A stretch of 64,000 nucleotides of DNA, taken from positions 372,001-436,000 of the forward strand of contig NZ_CP070480.1 in assembly GCF_016924835.1 (NCBI RefSeq). Reading direction: 5' to 3'. This document shows, piece by piece, positions 28,542 through 36,659 of this stretch. Numbering within the stretch: position 1 is the first letter of the stretch; each line of letters starts with the position of its first letter. Both the position numbers and the translations under genes were made by a program. The stretch is from Rothia sp. ZJ932. Its GTDB lineage: Bacteria > Actinomycetota > Actinomycetes > Actinomycetales > Micrococcaceae. The notes beneath the pieces were generated by a model that was not told the origin of the DNA, ran no database searches, and was given only the letters and a program-made list of their open reading frames with translations.

Positions 28542-29636
28542 GTGAAAAAGACTTTTACTCTCTCCTTGAGCGCTGTTGCGCTGATGGCATCGGGTATTGT
28601 TCCGGCTCAGGCAGCTGAGGCTCAGGAAGCACCTGCTCAGGTTGCTATTTCTGAAGAAGCTCGTCTCAAGATGAATGCAGAAGCTGCGCGTCACTGGTAC
28701 GGTCAGCCTGTTGGCGAAGTAATTGTGCTTGGCTCAAAGGCAACTGCCCAGCAGTACCAGCGCGGCTACGTTGTTAACTACGCAGTGCAGGCAGACGGCA
28801 CCACTTACGAATACCAGACCGCATTGAGCAATGAAGTGTATGCTTTCTGGACTGGCGCTAACGGTGGTGCGACGTTCGAGCAGCAGGTAGTGCGTTATGG
28901 CTACCCCATGAACACTGAAATCGCTCAGCACAACTGGCGTTATATGTCTAAGGGCGCGCTGACCCGTTTTTACCGCGAGGGTGCGGACGATAGGTACGGC
29001 ACCATCTTGGCCTACCACCCCGGTGCGGGCAAGGTAATGGACCGTAGCTGGTGGCAGTACGCTGACGACGCTATTGACTGGAACGAATCAGTAGTTCTGG
29101 GTGATAGCAACCTTATTCCTAGCAGGAATAGCGGCTACGTTGCGAAGGGTTTGCAGGCAGCCGGCTACTCAGCCAACGAGTACACCGCAGCCGGTGCTGG
29201 TATTTCAGCAGTTGGTGCGGGCGGTCAGTCCATCAAGAACATGGTTGTTGATAACGGTGTTGCACTGGGTATCGGTACTCCCTGGGTTGTTAACATCCAG
29301 GCTTCAGCGGCTGACGCTGATGTTGATCCGGCAGTTCTTGAGGCAGATTTGCGTGCTACCATCGCTGAGTTGAAGAAGGTTTACCCCCACGCTCGCGTCC
29401 TGGTGAACGATGTTCCCTCAGCTAGCGACGATCAGCGTCTGAACGCTTTGAGCGAGCGTCTTGAAGCAGTTTCGGTCGATGCTGGTGCGCGTTTTGTGGC
29501 TACCCGCGGTTGGGTCACCCAGCACGGTATTGAAGCTGAAGTTGATCCCGTAACCGGCTACATTTCAGAAGCTGGTCAGACAAAGATTGCTACTTCTATG
29601 AAGTGGGCACTGCACTTTGCAATCAACAAGAAGTAA
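28542..29636 (+). CDS. Secreted protein with LGFP-like N-terminal half and SGNH-hydrolase-like C-terminal half
   Basis: 364 residues, GTG start at 28542. A Sec signal peptide (KKTFTLSLSAVALMASGIVP, cleavage after AQA near 25) is followed by two segments resembling LGFP-type wall-binding repeats (WYGQPVGEVIVLGSKAT and YGYPMNTEIAQHNW). The C-terminal half looks like a GDSL/SGNH fold: block I VVLGDSN, a possible block III VVNIQAS, and ARVLVNDVPSASDDQRL. The usual final D-x-x-H block is replaced by DPVTGYISEAGQTKIA, where the His position is Ser, so hydrolase activity is doubtful. Probably cell-wall associated. Fold assignment is tentative. Confidence 0.65.
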   Translation: MKKTFTLSLSAVALMASGIVPAQAAEAQEAPAQVAISEEARLKMNAEAARHWYGQPVGEVIVLGSKATAQQYQRGYVVNYAVQADGTTYEYQTALSNEVYAFWTGANGGATFEQQVVRYGYPMNTEIAQHNWRYMSKGALTRFYREGADDRYGTILAYHPGAGKVMDRSWWQYADDAIDWNESVVLGDSNLIPSRNSGYVAKGLQAAGYSANEYTAAGAGISAVGAGGQSIKNMVVDNGVALGIGTPWVVNIQASAADADVDPAVLEADLRATIAELKKVYPHARVLVNDVPSASDDQRLNALSERLEAVSVDAGARFVATRGWVTQHGIEAEVDPVTGYISEAGQTKIATSMKWALHFAINKK

Positions 29637-29752
29637 ATAGTTTTTATCGCTTCATAGAGAAAGCTTCATCGCGTTCGCGGTGGGGCTTTCTTGCTGTGCG
29701 GGTGCTTTGTGCTCAAACGCTGGGGCTGCTTTGCCGTTAGACTTGTGCCGTG

Positions 29753-30889
29753 ATGCAGTGTGATTATTTTGATGCCGGTGTGTGCTCCTCCTGTAACCAG
29801 ATGGGGGTGCCTTACGCTACCCAGTTGCTTGCCAAAGAGAACGCTGCGTGTGAGCTTTTTTCTCATTGTGAGGGTCTTGTTTGGTTGCCGAGCGCTGTGA
29901 GCGATGAGTCAGCGTTTCGTAATAAAGCGAAGATTGTGGTTGCTGGAACAGTTACTGACCCGACCTTAGGTATTGTGGATGCTCGCACCGGGTGTGGCAC
30001 TGACCTGTCTGGCTGCGGTCTTTATACTTTTGAAATTACACGAATTATGCCGGTGTTGCGTGAGCTCATTATTCGTGCCGGACTCACTCCCTACGATATT
30101 CCGGGGCGCAAAGGTGAGCTGAAGAATATTTTGGTAACCGCCAGTGCGAGCGGTGAGGTTATGCTGCGTTTTGTTCTGCGCTCTAAAAAGCTCCTGGTAC
30201 CTATCCGCCGAGAATTGGCGCGTTTACACGAGGAGATTCCGTCTCTAGCAGTGGTTTCTATTAATCTTTTGCGTGAGCACGTTGCTTTGGTTGAGGGCGA
30301 TGAAGAGATTGTGCTGACCCAGCGCACCACCCTACCTATGCAGGTGAATGAGATGACTTTGCACCTGCGTCCGCAGTCTTTCTTTCAAACGAACACGGGT
30401 ATTGCTGAGGCAATGTATCACCAAGGACGCGCGTGGGTTGCCGATGTGCAACCGAAAAGCGTGTGGGATTTGTACTGCGGTGTGGGCGGGTTCGCTTTAC
30501 ATGCGGCAGCAGCGGCTCCGTCGGCGCAGGTTGAGGGTATAGAGATTAGCGAGGAAGCTATTCTTTCTGCCCAGCGCACCGTGGCTGAACAGAACCTTAA
30601 GAACCTGCACTTTGTTGCCGGGGACGCCACTGCTTTTGCTGTGGAGTCTGAGCGTACACCTGAGCTTTTGATTATGAACCCACCGCGTAGGGGCGTGGGG
30701 CAAGAACTGAGTCACTGGGTTGAAGAATCGGGAATTGATACGGTGATTTATTCATCGTGTAACGCAAAATCTCTGGCTAAAGACCTCACCTTTATGCCCT
30801 CTTACCAGCCCGTGGAGGCGAAGATGCTTGATATGTTCCCGCAGACCAGCCACTATGAAATGATGATGCTGCTCAAACGTAGAAGGTAG
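29753..30889 (+). CDS. rlmC: 23S rRNA (uracil-5)-methyltransferase RlmC-like
   Basis: 378 residues from ATG 29753 (the frame opens with an adjacent GTG at 29750). SAM-dependent, iron-sulfur-containing RNA m5U methyltransferase; RlmC in E. coli methylates 23S U747. The N-terminus MQCDYFDAGVCSSC closely resembles RlmC and carries three cluster cysteines, the fourth being in RTGCGTDLSGC. SAM site WDLYCGVGGFALHAAA, then NPPRRGVG and the catalytic Cys in YSSCNAKSLAKDL. No Shine-Dalgarno; TAGACT at 29738-29743 fits a leaderless start. Substrate choice between RlmC and other RumA-type enzymes is by N-terminal similarity. Confidence 0.85.
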   Translation: MQCDYFDAGVCSSCNQMGVPYATQLLAKENAACELFSHCEGLVWLPSAVSDESAFRNKAKIVVAGTVTDPTLGIVDARTGCGTDLSGCGLYTFEITRIMPVLRELIIRAGLTPYDIPGRKGELKNILVTASASGEVMLRFVLRSKKLLVPIRRELARLHEEIPSLAVVSINLLREHVALVEGDEEIVLTQRTTLPMQVNEMTLHLRPQSFFQTNTGIAEAMYHQGRAWVADVQPKSVWDLYCGVGGFALHAAAAAPSAQVEGIEISEEAILSAQRTVAEQNLKNLHFVAGDATAFAVESERTPELLIMNPPRRGVGQELSHWVEESGIDTVIYSSCNAKSLAKDLTFMPSYQPVEAKMLDMFPQTSHYEMMMLLKRRR

Positions 30890-31258
30890 TGCCTTTCGAG
30901 TAGACCTGTGGTCTGATGCTGGCAAGCATGGGCTGAGCGGATACCTTCTGTGAAAAGTGTAGTGACCGGTGGCACTGATGCCCCTGACACGTTCACAAGC
31001 GAGGCAGCTGTTGCTTCTACAGGCACGGTGAACTGAGAAAAGGCGAGCGAAGAGGCACACGAGAAGCAGACTTTACTCATGTGGTTGACCTCGGCGATAT
31101 TAAACACGTTGAGCTGTCGGCGGAACGTTTCCCCAGCACTAACGAGAGGCGGTTTGCCCGCGGCTGTGACCGTACCCGGTAAACTACTCGTAAAAATATT
31201 TTCTGAAGCAACCAGCTAAATTGTAGTAACATCAAGGATTTTTGCGGCTACTCTCCAT
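30890..31258. other. Probable decayed DNA upstream of the reductase relic
   Basis: About 370 bases without an intact gene. Fragments on the plus strand still look protein-like, for example a frame around 31070-31180 reading THVVDLGDIKHVELSAERFP before a stop, but frames are interrupted within 40 codons and I cannot name a family. Together with the relic that follows it suggests gene decay. Confidence 0.45.
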
Positions 31259-31394
31259 TTTGATGTTGTCGTTATCGGTTTTGGGCAAGGCAGGCAAACC
31301 CCTTGCTCGGACTCTCGCACCGCAGGGCAAAAATGTTGCCCTGATTGAATAGTCCACCAACATGTACGGTGGCACCTGCATCAACATCGGCTAA
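31259..31394 (+). pseudogene. N-terminal relic of a FAD/NAD disulfide reductase
   Basis: The first frame reads FDVVVIGFG, then after a one-base shift AGKPLARTLAPQGKNVALIE, an in-frame TAG, and STNMYGGTCINIG before TAA. This is the FAD-binding N-terminus of a pyridine-nucleotide-disulfide oxidoreductase (mercuric reductase-like group: GxGxAG, E at the end of beta2, GGTCxNxGC). It has a frameshift near 31285, a nonsense codon at about 31349-31351, and ends just before the redox Cys that should follow. Nothing of the remaining 400 residues is present downstream. Confidence 0.75.
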
Positions 31395-31469
31395 AATAAA
31401 GAGGGGGCATTGAATACTGGTGCTTCCTTTTTCTTTATTGTTAGATGCTAAGCCTAGAGGGTGCCTTCG

Positions 31470-32546
31470 GTGCGTGATACTACCGGCAGTATGCCGAGTT
31501 TTTACATGAGCACGGGGCAGGAATCTATCTATAGCACCGGAACCCTGACTCCCGTGACTGAAGAGAACTGTCTTGAGGTTGCAACAGCCCGCGATTCGGT
31601 AGTGATGGGGCTGGTGCCCTTCGACCCCGCCCAACCGGCTCGACTGTGGGTTCCCGAAAGTTTTGAACGCGGCACCCTGCCTGTTACCACTGAGAAACCC
31701 ATGCCCTCACTGGCATCAGTTTCAGGGCAGGATAATCCCGGCTACCGTGCCGCCGTGGCTACGGCGGTAGAATGCATGGGTAAAGGCGAACTCGATAAGG
31801 TGGTACTGGCGCGCACCCTCACCGCAGAATTTGACGCTCACCTTCACGCACCCGATGTACTGGATAACCTTCGCGCCCTCCAGCCGCGTGCCTACACCTT
31901 CTCTGTGGCGATACCGGGTACCAAACAGTACCTCATGGGCGCGTCCCCCGAACTCGTTTTCAGCACCCATGACGGCGACTTCGAAACTTTCCCCCTGGCA
32001 GGCTCAGCGCCACGTCAGACACCAGGTAGCATCGAAGACATGCAAACCGGTGAAGAACTCATGCGCTCTGCCAAAGATCGCGCTGAGCACGCCACCGTTG
32101 TTGATGATATTCGCAGGCGCCTCACCCCCCTAGTGGAGACCCTCGAAATTCCGGCAACCCCCACGCTCGTCACTACCCCGCAGCTATGGCACCTGGGCAC
32201 CCGTATTCAGGGTAATCTTGCCCCCGGCATCAGTTCTTTGCAGGGCGCTCGCGCTATCCATCCGACCCCCGCAATCTGCGGTACTCCTAGAGAAGAAGCA
32301 CTGGAAACCATTGCTGAGCTCGAAGACTTTGACCGCGGCTTTTTCGGTGGTTTGGTGGGGTACATGGACGCTAACGGCAACGGATCGTGGGCGCTGGTAC
32401 TTCGCTGCGCTTTGGTAGGCGAGCACAGCGCTACGCTCTTTGCCGGTGCAGGCATTATCAAGGCGTCCGAGCCTGTAAAAGAGCACGAAGAAACCGCAAC
32501 CAAATTGGGCACCTTTGCCCAGGCGCTGGGTGTCACAAGCCTCTAA
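31470..32546 (+). CDS. Isochorismate synthase (EntC/DhbC/MenF family)
   Basis: About 358 residues (GTG 31470 behind AGAGG; GTG 31461 or ATG 31491 are alternatives). Converts chorismate to isochorismate. The chorismate-binding domain shows GELDKVVLARTL, MGASPELVFS, FPLAGSAPRQTPG, a loop with HLGTRIQGNL, HPTPAICGTPREEALETI and FFGGLVGYMDANGNGSW. Length is nearer EntC/DhbC than MenF. The convergent 4'-phosphopantetheinyl transferase next door favours a catechol-siderophore role (EntC plus EntD-like), but menaquinone synthesis (MenF) is an equal formal alternative because no other ent or men genes are in the window. Confidence 0.88.
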   Translation: MRDTTGSMPSFYMSTGQESIYSTGTLTPVTEENCLEVATARDSVVMGLVPFDPAQPARLWVPESFERGTLPVTTEKPMPSLASVSGQDNPGYRAAVATAVECMGKGELDKVVLARTLTAEFDAHLHAPDVLDNLRALQPRAYTFSVAIPGTKQYLMGASPELVFSTHDGDFETFPLAGSAPRQTPGSIEDMQTGEELMRSAKDRAEHATVVDDIRRRLTPLVETLEIPATPTLVTTPQLWHLGTRIQGNLAPGISSLQGARAIHPTPAICGTPREEALETIAELEDFDRGFFGGLVGYMDANGNGSWALVLRCALVGEHSATLFAGAGIIKASEPVKEHEETATKLGTFAQALGVTSL

Positions 32547-32562
32547 GAGACTTTCGCGGGAT

Positions 32563-33363
32563 TCAGCTGGTTCCTAGAATTTCTCGCACCATTTTGGGTG
32601 TGGTGACCGGGTGCAAGCTCACCGTCACCGGGGCTGAGGTAGCAACCGATATGTAGTACTCACCCTGCACAAACCATTGCACCTCAAAGTCGTATCGTTC
32701 ACCGGCAGGCGTAGTGAAGCGGGCGGACGCGCGGGTATAGGGTAGCGCGTCCTGCCCCTGCTGGGTGTGATGTGGGGTGATGACGACGGCACGCGGGTCT
32801 ACGGAGAGCCCATGCCCGGTGGCTTTGAGAACAGATTCTTTGGCGCTCCACAGCAGGGTGCGCAGTAAGGCTTGGTGGTTCTCGGGCGCTGTTGCCAGTA
32901 AATCTTTTTCGGGGTCGGCAAGTGCCACCCTATCGAGGCTGTTATGCAAAGAGCCACGCAATCGCTCAAGGTCAATGCCCAGCAGGATATCTGTAGCGGG
33001 GGTAAAGCCACCTACCGTCATGCCGGTTGTTCTGCTCATGTTCAGGTTCACCCCGTTAATGCGGGGTTTACCGTGTTCGGCATAACTGGTACACAGTCGG
33101 CAGGTGCGGTCCACCGGTATCTCGGCTGCAGCGGTTGGTTTTACCCCGAGAACAGAAGCTGCCATACATCGCATGAGGGTCTGCTGGGCAGCGTAGGTCA
33201 TCGCATCATCGGGGTGGGTGAATTCAGCGGCTCGGCGTTGCTCTGCCATACCCACGTAGGCTAGCCAGCTCACCCCGTAACCGGAGCGCAAAATAGAGGG
33301 GGGAAGCAGAAAAAGCCTCACGGGCGGTAGCGCTGCGGTTGGGTTCACACTCATACGAGTCAT
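32563..33363 (-). CDS. Sfp/EntD-type 4'-phosphopantetheinyl transferase
   Basis: 266 residues. Transfers phosphopantetheine from CoA to a carrier-protein serine, activating NRPS/PKS or related carriers. Motifs in order: GKPRINGVNLNMSRT (P2/substrate region), the Mg-binding GIDLERLR, and WSAKESVLKATGHGLSVDP (P3). It is convergent with the isochorismate synthase, 16 bases between stops, and no NRPS is in the window, so partners lie elsewhere. Start at ATG 33363 or ATG 33354; neither has a convincing RBS. Confidence 0.87.
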   Translation of the reverse strand: MTRMSVNPTAALPPVRLFLLPPSILRSGYGVSWLAYVGMAEQRRAAEFTHPDDAMTYAAQQTLMRCMAASVLGVKPTAAAEIPVDRTCRLCTSYAEHGKPRINGVNLNMSRTTGMTVGGFTPATDILLGIDLERLRGSLHNSLDRVALADPEKDLLATAPENHQALLRTLLWSAKESVLKATGHGLSVDPRAVVITPHHTQQGQDALPYTRASARFTTPAGERYDFEVQWFVQGEYYISVATSAPVTVSLHPVTTPKMVREILGTS

Positions 33364-33439
33364 TCTACCCGCGCCAGTATATGAAGGGGCGACGTTCTCG
33401 AATACATAAAACGAGTACTTATTCGCTAATGTTAGGCAT

Positions 33440-34435
33440 ATGGGAACTCACACACCAATCATCGCTGCTGCTGACGGGTCGGCCCTCGGCAACCCCGGTC
33501 CTGCCGGGTGGGCTTGGTATATTGACGAGAAAACCTGGGCTGCTGGCGGCTGGAAGCACGGCACCAACAATATGGGCGAGCTCAAAGCGGTGCTCGACCT
33601 ATTTGAGGCAACGGCACACGTCCCTCAGCGCCCTCTGACGGTGATTTGTGATAGTAAGTACGTGATTGATTCCCTCACCAAATGGATGCCCGGCTGGAAG
33701 AAAAAGGGCTGGAAGAAGTCGGACGGTAAGCCCGTTCTCAATCAGGATTTGCTGAAGGCGTTGGATAAGGCGATGCAGGGGCGAACCTGCACCTTTGAAT
33801 GGGTTAAGGGGCACTCGGGGCATCCTTTGAACGAGGCGGCGGACGCGCGTGCCAACGCTGCCGCGACCGCTTTCAGTAAAGGTAAAGAACCTAAGACTGG
33901 TCCTGGTTTTTCTAGGGCTGATGTGGTGAGTATCTTTACCGGCAAAATTCAGACCGTTGAACCGCGTTCTAAGAGCGAGCAGGAGTCACGCCGAGCTCAC
34001 CCCACTGCCTACCTCAACGGTGATGCTCTTGATATTGCTGATCTTCAGGCTGAAGAAGAGCACAGCGCCGAGGTCGCGCAGATGGGACCGGAGCGTCTCG
34101 CCAGCCACCAAGAAGAGCTACTGCTACGTGAAGAGAATTTCAGTGATGAGCGTAAACTTGACTCTTTCTTAGCCGACGATTTTGTGTGGATTACCCCGCG
34201 CGGGGCTATTGTTTCGCGTCAGGACGTTATCGCCCACCGCCACCGCGCCTTTGTGGTGGAGGGGGAGCCCGAGACGGTGAGCTCCACCATTCTCAATGAA
34301 AACACCGCCCTGGTTACCAGCCGGGTTTTTACCAAGCGCGGGCACGTCATTCGCACCAGCCTTTGGACGCGCGAGAACTACCGCAACGAAATCGGTGCAT
34401 GGGTTCTGCGCCACCGGCAGGAGAGCGCCACCTAA
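33440..34435 (+). CDS. RNase HI fused to a C-terminal NTF2/SnoaL-like domain
   Basis: 331 residues. Residues 1-150 are RNase HI: DGSALGNPGPAGWAWYI with Asp12, MGELKAV with Glu47, CDSKYVIDS with Asp71, WMPGWKKKGWKKSDGKPV, WVKGHSGHPLNEAADARAN with Asp135, so all four catalytic acids are present. After a charged linker (150-230) comes a DUF4440/SnoaL-like domain (LLLREENFSDERKLDSFLA, DDFVWITPRGAIVSRQDVIA, RVFTKRGHVIRTSLW, GAWVLRHRQ). The frame is continuous, so this is a fusion. No Shine-Dalgarno; TAATGT at 33427-33432 is seven bases before ATG (leaderless type). The N-terminus removes RNA in RNA-DNA hybrids; the C-terminal role is unknown. Confidence 0.85.
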   Translation: MGTHTPIIAAADGSALGNPGPAGWAWYIDEKTWAAGGWKHGTNNMGELKAVLDLFEATAHVPQRPLTVICDSKYVIDSLTKWMPGWKKKGWKKSDGKPVLNQDLLKALDKAMQGRTCTFEWVKGHSGHPLNEAADARANAAATAFSKGKEPKTGPGFSRADVVSIFTGKIQTVEPRSKSEQESRRAHPTAYLNGDALDIADLQAEEEHSAEVAQMGPERLASHQEELLLREENFSDERKLDSFLADDFVWITPRGAIVSRQDVIAHRHRAFVVEGEPETVSSTILNENTALVTSRVFTKRGHVIRTSLWTRENYRNEIGAWVLRHRQESAT

Positions 34436-34541
34436 ACTGCTGCTACACGGTCTGAAAGACTGTCTTTCGCTGTGCTTTTGGTGCAGCGTGCGCTGTGTTG
34501 GTCAGCAACTTTCTTTTTCGCATTTCACACTCCCCACATCG

Positions 34542-34551
34542 CCCCCCCCCC
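34542..34551 (+). repeat. Poly-C tract (10 C)
   Basis: A run of ten cytosines in the spacer between the RNase H fusion and the 3' end of the convergent WXG100 gene. It is outside both coding regions. Confidence 0.9.
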
Positions 34552-34616
34552 GAGCCTTAGCGCGCGTAGCATGCAAAAGCTCGGGGATCTTGATGAAACC
34601 GATTGAGGGTGCTTAG

Positions 34617-34907
34617 TTAGCCGATGAACATCGCCGCGTTTGCTGATTCGGTATCGGCGTAGTTGATACCCGCCTTATTCAGTGCTTCGTTGATTTGCGC
34701 GATAGCCTCTTCAACCTGGCGCTGGGTAGCTCGCCAGTTGGTCAGCACGCCCTGAAAATTAACCGATGCGGCACCCGTCCACGAATTCTGCAAATCCTGT
34801 AGTGAGGCAGTCATACCGTTCACCTCGGTGGTAATGGACTCAACGTAACTACGTGCCTGAGCACTTTTAGCTGCAATGACATCTGAATCGACAACAAACT
34901 GTGCCAT
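34617..34907 (-). CDS. WXG100 (ESAT-6-like) family protein
   Basis: 96 residues, the usual length. The WXG turn is W43-T44-G45 between two amphipathic helices (VIAAKSAQARSYVESITTEV and VNFQGVLTNWRATQRQVEEA). The C-terminal tail contains Y83-A-D-T-E87, which fits the YxxxD/E secretion signal of type VII substrates. RBS GGAGTAACCACC before ATG. No EccC/EssC ATPase, partner Esx or LXG toxin is nearby, so it would depend on a secretion system encoded elsewhere. Confidence 0.9.
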   Translation of the reverse strand: MAQFVVDSDVIAAKSAQARSYVESITTEVNGMTASLQDLQNSWTGAASVNFQGVLTNWRATQRQVEEAIAQINEALNKAGINYADTESANAAMFIG

Positions 34908-35090
34908 GGTGGTTACTCCTAAATAGTGGTTTATAAAAAGTGCGGGTTCGTGCGAGATCCCCTTGTGAGGACGCTGCCGCTGGCTCTTGCACCCTCAGCC
35001 CGCTCAAGAATTGAGGGGGCAAGAACCTTACGGCTTCGTCTTGGTCTCTACGCTAGAGGTAGGTGAATACCGCGCGCCACTGAAAAGAAA

Positions 35091-35190
35091 AATCTGTGGA
35101 TAACCCTGCCTCTTTTGAGGCTAAAAAGGGGTTACCCACAGATTCGTGTGTCCACAGTTGGTGTGTGTCCACAATTTTGGCTGTGGATAC
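35091..35190. promoter_or_regulatory. Cluster of DnaA-box-like sequences with inverted repeat
   Basis: TGTGGATAA at 35095-35103 is a perfect reverse DnaA box. TTACCCACA (35132-35140) and TGTGGATAC (35182-35190) have one mismatch, and GTGTCCACA occurs twice (35148-35156, 35165-35173). The first two lie in a 16-base inverted repeat with one mismatch (35091-35106 and 35129-35144), which could also form a terminator for the sensor-kinase transcript or the WXG100 leader. Function is inferred. Confidence 0.5.
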
Positions 35191-36645
35191 TTAGGGGATA
35201 TGTGCCGGTATCTTCATGACAAAGGTAGCGCCGCCGCCGGCTGTATCTTCAATACTGATAGACCCGTCATGCTGGGCAATAATGGCGGCAACAATAGCCA
35301 ATCCCAGCCCCGTTCCGCCGGTCTCGCGCGTCCTAGATGTATCTGCCCGATAGAAGCGCTGAAAGACTTTTTCGCGGTCTTCACCGTGGATTCCCGGTCC
35401 GTGATCGCGCACCTTGAGCACTGAGAGAAGGTTGCCGCGCGCGTCCTTTTCGGCGCCCACAGCGATTTCAAGGGGCGTCCCCTCGGGAGTGTAGCGAATA
35501 GCGTTGGTCATGAGGTTGGCAACCACCTGACGCAGACGGGATTCATCACCCATGACTGGGGCACTCACTGCCTCCTCGTCAGGATCGTGAACGCCCACCA
35601 CTTCAACATCACGTTCCGGTGCTGTCGCAAAAGCGTCCGCCGCGGCATCCTGGGCCAGCTTGAGCAAATCAACTACGGTGTTCTCGTTGACGCGGCGCTC
35701 ATCGATGCGTGCCAGCGTCAGCAAATCTTCCACCAGCTGCCCCATACGCTTTGACTCAGATTCAATACGCGCCATGGCCTTGCCGACGTCTTCAGGGTTT
35801 TGCAGAGCCCCGTGACGGTACAGCTCAGAATACCCGCGAATACTGACCAGGGGAGTGCGCAACTCGTGGGAGGCGTCCCCCACAAACCGGCGCATCTTCT
35901 CTTCGGAGTGCTTACGTGTATCAAAGGCCTCTTCAATATGCGCCAGCATCTGGTTCAGAGAAGTCGAGAGGTGCCCCAACTCCGTGTAGGGGTTGTAGTT
36001 TGTAATGCGCTGTGAGAGATCGCCGGACGCGATTTTGGCGGCTGTCTGCTCTACGCGGGCCAGGGGCTCGAAGGCGCGGGTAACCAACACCCAGTTCATA
36101 GCAATAGCGGCAAACAGCGTCGCCATACCAAAAGCGATAGTAAGCGTACCCACCAAAGCCAGCGTGGCATTTGACTGAGTGAGCGGGCTGGCGATGAGCA
36201 CCGAGTATTCTTCAGAGTCAGTAGAAAGCGGCATAATACGCCACTGGGTATGCCCCGATACCGAGGGCACAGTAAAGCCCGTCTCTGTGTATCTCAGTAC
36301 CGCTTCCCTGTTCCAGCGGCCAATCTCAGGGGCTGAATCTGCTCTGTTAGCCGTGGAAAACTGGTGTACCACGTTGCCCTCAGCGTTCAGCAAATACGCG
36401 GTATAAGCAAGCCGCGGAGTCGTATCAATCGTGCGGTCCTCGGTAGGCAAGAGGTTACCTGTAATCACCCGAGAGTTCGAAAGAATCTCATCATCAAGCT
36501 GACTCGCCAGCTGACTGCGCATAGCACTAATAGCCACCAGTGCTGTCACACTGATAGCCAGAGCAATCAGTAGCGAGCTTAAAACAACCAACTGGGTTCG
36601 CAAAGAGAGCGAACCCAGCCGGGAACGAAGGATGCGGTTCTTCAT
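35191..36645 (-). CDS. Sensor histidine kinase (HAMP-HisKA-HATPase)
   Basis: 484 residues. Membrane helix near 20-42, an extracytoplasmic sensor of about 120 residues, second helix near 162-188, HAMP (about 188-240), HisKA with phospho-acceptor His260 in GDASHELRTPLVSIRGY, and HATPase with N box NLMTNAIRYTPEG, G1 VRDHGPGIHGEDREKVF and G2 TGGTGLGLAI. It forms a pair with the response regulator 14 bases upstream. Overall layout resembles actinobacterial TrcS/PhoR-type kinases; the stimulus is unknown. Confidence 0.92.
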   Translation of the reverse strand: MKNRILRSRLGSLSLRTQLVVLSSLLIALAISVTALVAISAMRSQLASQLDDEILSNSRVITGNLLPTEDRTIDTTPRLAYTAYLLNAEGNVVHQFSTANRADSAPEIGRWNREAVLRYTETGFTVPSVSGHTQWRIMPLSTDSEEYSVLIASPLTQSNATLALVGTLTIAFGMATLFAAIAMNWVLVTRAFEPLARVEQTAAKIASGDLSQRITNYNPYTELGHLSTSLNQMLAHIEEAFDTRKHSEEKMRRFVGDASHELRTPLVSIRGYSELYRHGALQNPEDVGKAMARIESESKRMGQLVEDLLTLARIDERRVNENTVVDLLKLAQDAAADAFATAPERDVEVVGVHDPDEEAVSAPVMGDESRLRQVVANLMTNAIRYTPEGTPLEIAVGAEKDARGNLLSVLKVRDHGPGIHGEDREKVFQRFYRADTSRTRETGGTGLGLAIVAAIIAQHDGSISIEDTAGGGATFVMKIPAHIP

Positions 36646-36659
36646 CAGCGCTGTAATTT

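Noticed and set aside
28297-28545. 82-codon plus-strand frame between groEL and the secreted protein
   Set aside because: Ends inside the next start, with no domain or RBS; GC-rich hairpin sequence explains the open frame.
31430-31469. DtxR/IdeR box upstream of isochorismate synthase
   Set aside because: TTAGATGCTAAGCCTA resembles the consensus only loosely, with too many mismatches in both arms.
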